DNA of 41,421 nt from Prevotellaceae bacterium (GTDB taxonomy: Bacteria > Bacteroidota > Bacteroidia > Bacteroidales > UBA932): positions 1 through 41,421 of the forward strand of contig JAIRNF010000002.1 of assembly GCA_031258195.1 (NCBI GenBank), given 5' to 3'. The position numbers and the translations under genes are program-made. Positions 26,808-33,667 of the stretch are shown here, in pieces (within the stretch, counting starts at the first letter, position 1; every line of letters begins with the position of its first letter). Under the pieces are notes generated by a model, which was given only the letters and a program-made list of their open reading frames with translations, ran no database searches and had not been told where the DNA came from.

Positions 26808-26880
26808 AGATATAAAAGAACAAAGACTTTTTTACTTAAAAAAATCTTTGTTCTTTTGTCTTTTAGTCTTTCATCTATAA
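26808..26880 (+). repeat. Dispersed repeat family B, copy 2 (also terminator)
   Basis: A near copy of 573-650 with the same end blocks. Here the ends pair perfectly (26814-26826 with 26845-26857, 13 bp) and run into a T-rich stretch just after the AAA ATPase stop, so it can act as that gene's terminator. Confidence 0.6.
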
Positions 26881-26890
26881 TTAAAGAATA

Positions 26891-27613
26891 ATGCCGAAAC
26901 CACAAATAGAAGTTTGTTTTTCTCCGTTACTATACGAAAAATACCATAACGAACACAACATTGTAGTTGTCTGCGATATATTACGGGCAACTACCTCTAT
27001 ATGTACTGCACTTGGAAACGGAGCTACAGAAGTAATACCCGTTCGGTCTGTAGAGGAAGCTCGTAAATATAAAGAGCGGGGGTATATACTGGCAGGCGAA
27101 CGGGACGGCAAAACGCTGGATTTTGCCGATTTTGGTAACTCCCCATTCAATTTTACACCCGAAAGGGTTAAAGGGAAACCTGTCGCATATAGTACTACTA
27201 ACGGAACAAAAGCCGTTTTTTTAGGAAAGGATAGCAGAGGGGTTATTGTAGGCGCATTTATAAATCTCATGGCTGTGGCTCGTTATCTTATGCGGCAGCA
27301 GCAAAACGTATTAGTACTATGTGCCGGTTGGAAAGGTAAGTTTTGTCTTGAAGACTCCATATTCGCCGGAGCATTGGCCGAAATACTTATAAAAGATGGG
27401 GCGTTCGCTATAGAGTGCGATGCTACTAATGCGGCACTTGATTTATGGTCGATAGCTAAGCAATATCTCATGGAGTATGTGCAAAAAATGGCACAGCGCG
27501 AACGTTTACGAAAGTTGGGACTAGACGATGTTTTAGACTTTTGCTTTACGCTAAATACCTCCGATATAGTGCCTGTTCTAAAAGAAGATAGGCTTATTCC
27601 TGTTAAGCTTTAG
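26891..27613 (+). CDS. ComB-family 2-phosphosulfolactate phosphatase homologue
   Basis: The 240 residues match ComB, which removes phosphate from 2-phosphosulfolactate, a step of coenzyme M synthesis in methanogens. Motifs: VVVCDILRATTSICTAL, GATEVIPVRSVEEA, YILAGERDGKTLDFADFGNSP, VAYSTTNGTKAV and VLCAGWKGKFCLEDSIFAGAL. No other coenzyme M genes are present. In bacteria ComB homologues are linked to sulfolactate or other sulfonate metabolism, or are uncharacterised. Given the phylum, a role near sulfonate lipid precursors is an attractive but unsupported guess. It is ten bases past a repeat/terminator and is probably transcribed on its own. Confidence 0.87.
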   Translation: MPKPQIEVCFSPLLYEKYHNEHNIVVVCDILRATTSICTALGNGATEVIPVRSVEEARKYKERGYILAGERDGKTLDFADFGNSPFNFTPERVKGKPVAYSTTNGTKAVFLGKDSRGVIVGAFINLMAVARYLMRQQQNVLVLCAGWKGKFCLEDSIFAGALAEILIKDGAFAIECDATNAALDLWSIAKQYLMEYVQKMAQRERLRKLGLDDVLDFCFTLNTSDIVPVLKEDRLIPVKL

Positions 27614-27704
27614 TTATACAGTTTCAATAAAGCTGTCATTTCGGCTGAAGAAAAAAATGATGATGCGTAATTTATAAATGGATTACGGATTAATCCTCTT
27701 TTTC

Positions 27705-27753
27705 ATTATTCGATTGTAAGCAATAAGAAACATATTGCTTACAATCGAATAAT
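27705..27753. terminator. Perfect 21-bp inverted repeat after comB
   Basis: Arms 27705-27725 and 27733-27753 are perfectly complementary around a seven-base loop. It lies between comB and serC and may terminate comB. Its length and the absence of a T run leave a protein-binding palindrome possible. Confidence 0.6.
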
Positions 27754-27859
27754 ATTTATGCTATATAGCTAATATCTTTCTTTTGTCAATTTTTTTGCTG
27801 ATTTTTAAAGTTTATTTAAACACTTACTCAATTCAAATAATAATTAAAATCCAGAAGAA

Positions 27860-28930
27860 ATGAAAAAACATAATTTTGGCGCAGGTCCTTGCATTTTACC
27901 TCAGTCGGTTTTAGCTGCTGCTGCTGCTGCTATTAAAGACTTTAACGGTATAGGTCTTTCGGTATTAGAAATATCGCACCGTACGAAAGATTGGGAAGCA
28001 GTAATGGACGAATGTCGTGCATTGTGGAAAGAGCTGCTTAATATTCCCGATGGCTATCAAGTGTTGTTCTTAGGAGGTGGAGCTAGCATGCAATTTATGC
28101 AAGTTCCTTATAATTTATTGAACAAGAAAGCTGCTTACCTTGACACAGGCGTATGGGCTAATAAGGCAGCAAAAGAAGCTAAGCTATTTGGTGAGGTTGA
28201 AATCGTTGCATCGTCAAAAGACAAAAACTATACATATATACCGAAAGGATATACTATTTCTAAAGATGCCGATTACTTCCACATAACTACTAACAACACT
28301 ATATACGGAAGCGAAATACATGAGGATATGGATTCTCCAATTAACTTGGTTGCAGACATGTCTTCTGATATTATGAGTCGCCCTGTAGATGTTAGTAAAT
28401 ACGCCTTAATATATGGCGGTGCGCAGAAGAATGTTGGTCCTGCGGGCGTTACTTTCGTAATTGTACGCGAGGATATTCTTGGTAAAGTTGACCGTACTCT
28501 TCCTTCTATGATGGACTATCGTATTCATGCTAAAGAAGGCTCGATGTACAATACACCTCCTGTTATCTCTATTTTCATTATGAAAGAAACCTTGAAGTGG
28601 TTGAAGAGCATCGGCGGCGTTCCTGAAATTCAAAAGCGTAACATTGCTAAGGCAGAGCTACTTTATGATGAAATCGATCGTAATAAAATGTTTGTAGGAA
28701 CAGTTAATACAGAAGATCGTTCGCTAATGAATATCTGCTTTGTAATGGCAGAAGGTTATGGCGATAAGGAAGAAGCGTTTATGGAGTTTGCTAAGAAGGC
28801 TGGTATGGTTGGTATTAAGGGACACCGTTCAGTTGGTGGCTTCAGAGCATCAACTTACAATGCGCTTCCTATCGAGAGTGTACAAGCTATGGTTGATTGC
28901 ATGAAAGAATTCGAAAAACAAAACGCATAA
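27860..28930 (+). CDS. serC: Phosphoserine aminotransferase SerC
   Basis: Converts 3-phosphohydroxypyruvate and glutamate to phosphoserine and 2-oxoglutarate, using PLP. The 356 residues fit the family: [10 protein letters not shown] at the start, [27 protein letters not shown], and the PLP lysine in [26 protein letters not shown] closes the active site. Residues 19-24 are six alanines encoded by a pure (GCT)6 run at 27914-27931. First gene of the serine operon serC-serA-DUF1015; a hairpin lies between serC and serA. Confidence 0.96.
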   Translation: MKKHNFGAGPCILPQSVLAAAAAAIKDFNGIGLSVLEISHRTKDWEAVMDECRALWKELLNIPDGYQVLFLGGGASMQFMQVPYNLLNKKAAYLDTGVWANKAAKEAKLFGEVEIVASSKDKNYTYIPKGYTISKDADYFHITTNNTIYGSEIHEDMDSPINLVADMSSDIMSRPVDVSKYALIYGGAQKNVGPAGVTFVIVREDILGKVDRTLPSMMDYRIHAKEGSMYNTPPVISIFIMKETLKWLKSIGGVPEIQKRNIAKAELLYDEIDRNKMFVGTVNTEDRSLMNICFVMAEGYGDKEEAFMEFAKKAGMVGIKGHRSVGGFRASTYNALPIESVQAMVDCMKEFEKQNA

Positions 28931-28951
28931 TTATTATAAATTAAAAAGTAT

Positions 28952-28984
28952 AGCAACGAGACGATAATTTATCGTCTCATTGCT
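28952..28984 (+). terminator. Intercistronic hairpin between serC and serA
   Basis: Stem 28952-28967 with 28969-28984, one mismatch, built around a GAGACGATAA/TTATCGTCTC palindrome. A weak T-rich tail follows. It may attenuate or partly terminate serC transcripts, or protect the serC mRNA 3' end. Confidence 0.5.
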
Positions 28985-29008
28985 GCCTTTTATAAAAAAC
29001 AATAATAT

Positions 29009-29929
29009 ATGAAAGCTTTAATAGCAACAGAAAAGCCTTTTGCTATGGCAGCCGTTGATGGCATAAAAGATATTTTCAGCAAAGCGGGTATTGAGACCGT
29101 GTTGTTAGAAAAATATACTGGCGTTGATGAATTATACAAGGCGGTAGCAGATGTAGATGCACTTATCGTTCGTTCTGATAAGGTGACTAAAGAAGTTATT
29201 GATGCAGCAAAGAATTTAAAAGTTGTAGTTCGTGCCGGCGCTGGTTTCGATAACTTGGATTTAGCGGCATGTACAGCTAAGAATATTGTAGCAATGAATA
29301 CACCTGGTCAAAACTCAAATGCCGTGGCAGAGCTCGCGCTAGGTATGATGGTTTATATGGCTAGAAATACTTTCCAAGCAGGAACAGGAACAGAGCTGAA
29401 AGGTAAAAAACTTGGTATTCATGCATACGGAAACGTTGGAAAGTTAGTGGCAAAGATTGCTAAAGGTTTTAGCATGGAAGCATATGCTTTTGATCCTTTT
29501 GTTCAGGCAACAGATATAGAGAAAGATGGTGTAAAAGTTGTACAGTCTATGGAAGAGTTATACAGCACATGCGAATATATCTCCCTTCATATTCCCGCTA
29601 ACGATAAAACGAAGAAATCTATTAACTACGATCTTCTGTCAAAAATGCCTAAAGGTGCTACGCTTATTAATACAGCCAGAAAAGAGGTTATCGACGAAGA
29701 TGGTATTGTGAAGTTAATGGAAACGCGTTCGGACTTTAAGTACGCTACAGACGTTGCTCCAGACTGCCATATCGCAATGGCTCAAAAGTTCAGCGCCCGT
29801 TACTTTGGAACGCCTAAGAAAATGGGAGCTGAAACTGCGGAAGCTAATATTAATGCAGGATTGGCAGCAGCAAATCAAATTGTAAACTTCCTTACTAAAG
29901 GAGATAAAACTTTTCAGGTAAATAAATAA
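29009..29929 (+). CDS. serA: D-3-phosphoglycerate dehydrogenase, short (type III-like)
   Basis: Oxidises 3-phosphoglycerate with NAD in the first step of serine synthesis. The 306 residues have substrate and nucleotide domains only: no ACT domain and so no classic serine feedback site. R75 (VVRAGAGFDN), the nucleotide motif LGIHAYGNVGKLVA and R224 (NTARKEVIDEDG) are in place. Where other enzymes have a catalytic His in TPHIGG, this one reads GTPKKMGAET (K270). The same Lys-for-His exchange is reported for the Entamoeba histolytica type III enzyme, which groups with Bacteroides sequences. Second gene of the serine operon. Confidence 0.95.
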   Translation: MKALIATEKPFAMAAVDGIKDIFSKAGIETVLLEKYTGVDELYKAVADVDALIVRSDKVTKEVIDAAKNLKVVVRAGAGFDNLDLAACTAKNIVAMNTPGQNSNAVAELALGMMVYMARNTFQAGTGTELKGKKLGIHAYGNVGKLVAKIAKGFSMEAYAFDPFVQATDIEKDGVKVVQSMEELYSTCEYISLHIPANDKTKKSINYDLLSKMPKGATLINTARKEVIDEDGIVKLMETRSDFKYATDVAPDCHIAMAQKFSARYFGTPKKMGAETAEANINAGLAAANQIVNFLTKGDKTFQVNK

Positions 29930-30139
29930 CAAGTGTAAGAATGTACTAATTTAAAAATGTATTAATGAAGCAATCTGATAATCCGATTCTTCGCCTATCA
30001 TTTGAATTTGCATTATCCAATAAGCGATATTCTTTTAGAAGAAGTAGCAAGTATCCTTTAATATCTTAGGTAAGATAATAGCTACAGCAAAAAATAATTA
30101 GTTCATTATTAAACCATTAAATTATTAAATTGAAGTTGT

Positions 30140-31381
30140 ATGGTAAAAATAAAACCTTTTGCAGCAGTTCGTTCCCCAAAGGAGTTAGCCAAAGAAGTGG
30201 CATCTCGTCCTTATGATGTATTAAACTCACAAGAAGCAAAGGCTGAAGCCGGAGAAAAGTCATTACTGCATATAATTAAACCTGAGATAGATTTCGATCC
30301 TATTGCAGATGAGCATTCGCGGGAAGTGTACGACAAGGCAGTCGAAAACTTCAAGAAGTGGCAGGAAAAAGGATGGCTAAAACAAGACGGAAAAGAAATG
30401 TACTACATCTATGCTCAAACCATGGATGGACGTACACAATATGGTTTAGTCGCGGGCGCGAATGTTGAAGATTACTTAACTGGTAAAATCAAGAAACACG
30501 AGCTTACTCGTAAAGATAAAGAAGAAGACCGGATGATTCATGTTCGTATTCAGAATGCGAATATCGAACCGGTATTTTTTGCATATCCTGATGTAAAGGA
30601 GATGAATGATATTGTAGAAAAGGTTGTAAATAGTAAGGCTCCCGAGTACGATTTTGTTGCCGAAGATGGTTTTGGTCACCATTTCTGGTTAGTCGACGAT
30701 GATGCGACCATTAAGAGAATTACCGAAATATTCGCGGAAATTCCGGCTTTATATGTTGCGGATGGACATCATCGTACTGCTGCCGCTGCTTTGGTTGGAG
30801 AAGAAAAACGTAAGAATAATCCAAACCATACAGGAAATGAGGAATACAACTACTTTATGGCGGTTATTTTCCCCGAAAGCCACCTTAAGATTATTGATTA
30901 TAACCGAGTGGTAAAAGATCTTAATGGCTTAACAGAAGCGCAGTTCATCGAAAAGCTGAAAGAATCGTTTAACGTAGAAGAAAAAGGTACTGAAATCTAT
31001 AAGCCAAGTAAGCTACATAACTTTGCTATGTACATTGGTGGTAAATGGTACTCGTTAACAGCAAAGGCAGGTACATATAACGATAACGACCCTATTGGGA
31101 TATTGGATGTAACCGTTCTTTCAAATTTGGTATTTGATAAGATTCTTAGCCTTGGAGATCTTCGCGTATCAAAACGTATTGATTTCGTTGGCGGTATTCG
31201 TGGACTTGGTGAGCTTAAGAAACGCGTAGATAGCTGCGAAATGGCTGCGGCATTTGCACTATACCCTGTATCTATGCAGCAGCTTATCAATATTTCCGAT
31301 ACCGGAAACATTATGCCTCCTAAAACAACTTGGTTTGAACCCAAACTAAGAAGCGGGTTAGCAATTCATAAGCTAGACTAA
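30140..31381 (+). CDS. DUF1015 family protein of the serine operon
   Basis: The 413 residues match DUF1015. The start VKIKPFAAVRSPKELAKEVASRPYDVLN is followed by a long middle and the highly conserved YVADGHHRTAAA segment (about residues 210-221). The DGHHR motif recalls the catalytic G-x-H-R/G-x-R-R motifs of the sulfiredoxin/ParB fold and of archaeal SerK, an ADP-dependent serine kinase. Its fixed place after serC and serA in Bacteroidetes suggests a step in phosphoserine/serine metabolism, perhaps the dephosphorylation otherwise done by SerB, which is not in the window. Function is inference. The 210-base gap before it holds only AT-rich sequence. Confidence 0.88.
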   Translation: MVKIKPFAAVRSPKELAKEVASRPYDVLNSQEAKAEAGEKSLLHIIKPEIDFDPIADEHSREVYDKAVENFKKWQEKGWLKQDGKEMYYIYAQTMDGRTQYGLVAGANVEDYLTGKIKKHELTRKDKEEDRMIHVRIQNANIEPVFFAYPDVKEMNDIVEKVVNSKAPEYDFVAEDGFGHHFWLVDDDATIKRITEIFAEIPALYVADGHHRTAAAALVGEEKRKNNPNHTGNEEYNYFMAVIFPESHLKIIDYNRVVKDLNGLTEAQFIEKLKESFNVEEKGTEIYKPSKLHNFAMYIGGKWYSLTAKAGTYNDNDPIGILDVTVLSNLVFDKILSLGDLRVSKRIDFVGGIRGLGELKKRVDSCEMAAAFALYPVSMQQLINISDTGNIMPPKTTWFEPKLRSGLAIHKLD

Positions 31382-31400
31382 ATAGCACATTATGCATAAT

Positions 31401-31431
31401 AAAAAAGCAGAGGCATATCCTCTGCTTTTTT
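31401..31431. terminator. Bidirectional terminator
   Basis: A 13-bp stem (31401-31413 with 31419-31431) flanked by A and T runs, between the convergent DUF1015 and flavodoxin genes. It serves both strands. Confidence 0.9.
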
Positions 31432-31443
31432 ATTACCTAAAAC

Positions 31444-31944
31444 CTATATTTCTCCTTTTATTTGGCTAACCCAAGCACTAATACGCTCGTTTGTTTTATC
31501 ACTTTCGTTATCAGCATCTAGGGGTAATCCTACAAATTTGCCATCAACAAAAGCCTCAGAAGAGCTGTACGAGTAACCATCATCGCTAACTCTGCCAATT
31601 ATTGCGCAGCCTTTTCTCTCAACAGCTTGGTAAATCTTCCCTATAGCATCACAGAAAGTATCGCTATAGCTGGCAGAATCACCGCAACCAAAAATGGCAA
31701 CTTTTTTTCCATTTAAATCTGCACTGCTGGCTTTACCTATAAAACCTTCCCAATCGTCTTGCAAATCGCCTAATCCCCAAGTTGACGAACCGAATAGTAG
31801 CACATCATAGTTAGAAAAATCTGCTTTGGCAGACGATACGTCGTGTATATCAGACGAAGAAACGCCTAGCTGGCTAGCTATTGTTTCTGCCGCATCTTGC
31901 GTATTTCCGGTTGACGAACCGAAGTAGATACCTATTTTGCTCAT
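31444..31944 (-). CDS. fldA: Flavodoxin (long-chain)
   Basis: A low-potential FMN electron carrier. The 166 residues begin with IGIYFGSSTGNTQDAAETIA, whose SSTGNT loop (10-15) binds the FMN phosphate. FGSSTWGLGDLQDDWEGF gives the first isoalloxazine-stacking Trp. The long-chain insertion carries the FGCGDSASYSDTFCDA segment. A radical SAM gene is divergent from it. Flavodoxin is a usual electron donor for radical SAM enzymes, so the pairing may be functional, though flavodoxin serves many enzymes. Confidence 0.96.
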   Translation of the reverse strand: MSKIGIYFGSSTGNTQDAAETIASQLGVSSSDIHDVSSAKADFSNYDVLLFGSSTWGLGDLQDDWEGFIGKASSADLNGKKVAIFGCGDSASYSDTFCDAIGKIYQAVERKGCAIIGRVSDDGYSYSSSEAFVDGKFVGLPLDADNESDKTNERISAWVSQIKGEI

Positions 31945-32105
31945 TGTATTTTTAATTTAATCTTTAAATAATGTTACAAAGTAACGCTAACTAAAGTTGG
32001 CTGTCAATCACTAGAATTAGGGATTTTTCTAATTAAAAAGATAAAAAACACTAAACAACTGTAGTTTTTTTATTGTTAACCCTTTATATGATAGGCATAA
32101 CAACT

Positions 32106-32149
32106 TGGTCGTTTGCGAGATATTTGCTATTTTAGCAAGGATACGACCA
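32106..32149 (+). promoter_or_regulatory. Nested leader hairpin of the KamA-like gene
   Basis: An outer TGGTCGT/ACGACCA stem (32106-32112 with 32143-32149) encloses a TTGCTA/TAGCAA hairpin (32124-32129 with 32133-32138). It ends 21 bases before the ATG at 32171. Possible regulatory leader; no known class matched. Confidence 0.35.
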
Positions 32150-32170
32150 CATAAAAACATTCAGAGAGAT

Positions 32171-33514
32171 ATGACGAAGCATGAATTTAAATCTTACACA
32201 TTAAACAATTTCAAGGAGATTAGCCAGCTAGATAAGCTAACTCTGGAGCAAAGAGAGGCAATAGAAGTAGTTGGTCATTTACTGCCGTTTAAAACAAACT
32301 CATATGTAGTAAACGAGCTGATTGATTGGGACAATATCCCTGATGATCCCATTTTTACGCTGAATTTTCCACGTGCAGACATGGTTGAAGCGGATCAATA
32401 CGCAAAGGTTAAAAAGCTGTTGGATGCAAAACTAGAGAGAAAAGAGCTGATAGATGCAATAAATAAAATTCGTTTGGAGTTTAACCCTAATCCATCAGGA
32501 CAAGACCATAATATTCCTACTGTTAATGGTGTAAAGCTTAACGGTGTGCAGCATAAATATCGCGAGACGGTTCTCTTCTTTCCAAGTAAAGGGCAGACTT
32601 GTCACGCATACTGTACATTCTGCTTTCGCTGGCCCCAATTCTCGGGTATGCAAGATTTTAAGTTTGCAATGAAAGAAGCCGAGCTGCTTTTTCAGTATTT
32701 AAGAGAACACGATAGAGTTACCGATATACTATTTACCGGAGGCGATCCGATGACGATGACTGCGGCAAATCTCGCATCATATATTGAGCCTTTGCTGGCG
32801 GACGATATGAAGCATATTCAAACTATTCGTATAGGTACAAAATCGTTAGCATATTGGCCCTATCGTTACCTAACGGATAGCGATTCTGATGATTTAATGC
32901 GGCTATTTGAGAAAGTTGTAAAAGCGGGGAAAAATTTGGCGTTTATGGCTCATTTTAATCATTCCGCCGAATTAAAAACTGAAGCTGTTGCTAAAGCTAT
33001 TGCGCGTTTACGTAGTACAGGCGCTCAAATTCGTACGCAGTCGCCATTGCTTAAACACATAAATGATGATTATAACGTTTGGACAGAGATGTGGCGTAAA
33101 CAAGTTAACTTAAACTGTATTCCTTACTATATGTTTGTTGAACGTGATACTGGAGCAAAGAAATTCTTCGAACTCCCTCTCGAACAGTGCTGGAATATAT
33201 TCAGAGAGGCTTATCAGAGAGTCAGCGGTGTTTGTCGTACTGTCCGTGGACCAAGTATGAGTGCTACTCCCGGTAAGATACAGCTGTTGGGTGTTACGGA
33301 GGTTAAAGGGGAGAAGGTATTTGCTTTACGCTTTTTACAAGGAAGAAATCCGGAGTGGGTTGCGCGTCCGTTTTTTGCTAAGTACGATCCGGAAGTAACA
33401 TGGTTCTCAAAATTAAAACCGGCATTTGGCGAAGAAAAGTTTTTTTTTGAGGACAAAATGACAAACTATTTCAGAGAAGCTTTCGACCATAGCGAGGTAG
33501 ATAATTTCGAGTAA
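32171..33514 (+). CDS. KamA-family radical SAM protein (lysine 2,3-aminomutase-like)
   Basis: A 447-residue radical SAM enzyme related to lysine 2,3-aminomutase. C144, C148 and C151 (TCHAYCTFCFRW) bind the 4Fe-4S cluster that cleaves SAM. LFTGGDPMTM is the GGE-type motif. IRIGTKSLAYWPYR, HFNHSAEL and QSPLLKHINDD follow the aminomutase barrel pattern. Near the C-terminus ATPGKIQLLG may supply the PLP lysine, where true KamA has a GGGGK segment, so the substrate may differ from lysine. No lysine-fermentation genes are near. The frame opens earlier, at 32105, but the added residues are unlike the family; ATG 32171 is used. Confidence 0.85.
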   Translation: MTKHEFKSYTLNNFKEISQLDKLTLEQREAIEVVGHLLPFKTNSYVVNELIDWDNIPDDPIFTLNFPRADMVEADQYAKVKKLLDAKLERKELIDAINKIRLEFNPNPSGQDHNIPTVNGVKLNGVQHKYRETVLFFPSKGQTCHAYCTFCFRWPQFSGMQDFKFAMKEAELLFQYLREHDRVTDILFTGGDPMTMTAANLASYIEPLLADDMKHIQTIRIGTKSLAYWPYRYLTDSDSDDLMRLFEKVVKAGKNLAFMAHFNHSAELKTEAVAKAIARLRSTGAQIRTQSPLLKHINDDYNVWTEMWRKQVNLNCIPYYMFVERDTGAKKFFELPLEQCWNIFREAYQRVSGVCRTVRGPSMSATPGKIQLLGVTEVKGEKVFALRFLQGRNPEWVARPFFAKYDPEVTWFSKLKPAFGEEKFFFEDKMTNYFREAFDHSEVDNFE

Positions 33515-33542
33515 AAATAGAATAGCACATAAAACCATAAAT

Positions 33543-33581
33543 ATTCTCGTCATTTCGAGCAAAGCGAGAAATGACGAGAAT
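33543..33581. repeat. Short palindromic repeat with CGTCATTTCG core
   Basis: A 14-bp inverted repeat (33543-33556 with 33568-33581) built on CGTCATTTC/GAAATGACG. It resembles the ends of repeat family A (CGTCATTCCGACC...ATGACG) without the central part. It lies 29 bases after the KamA-like stop and can act as terminator. Confidence 0.6.
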
Positions 33582-33606
33582 TATTTTAGCAATGGTTGAT
33601 CATAAT

Positions 33607-33639
33607 AAAAAAGGGGCGGTTAACTTAACCGCCCTTTTT
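33607..33639. terminator. Bidirectional terminator between kamA-like gene and ppdK
   Basis: A GGGCGGTTAA/TTAACCGCCC stem flanked by A and T runs on both sides, between the convergent KamA-like and ppdK genes, 29 bases beyond the ppdK stop. Confidence 0.88.
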
Positions 33640-33667
33640 AGTATTAGTATTTATCCTACCAGAATTA

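Noticed and set aside
27914-27931. (GCT)6 run in serC as a phase-variation tract
   Set aside because: It is a triplet repeat, so slippage changes only the number of alanines and cannot switch the gene off.
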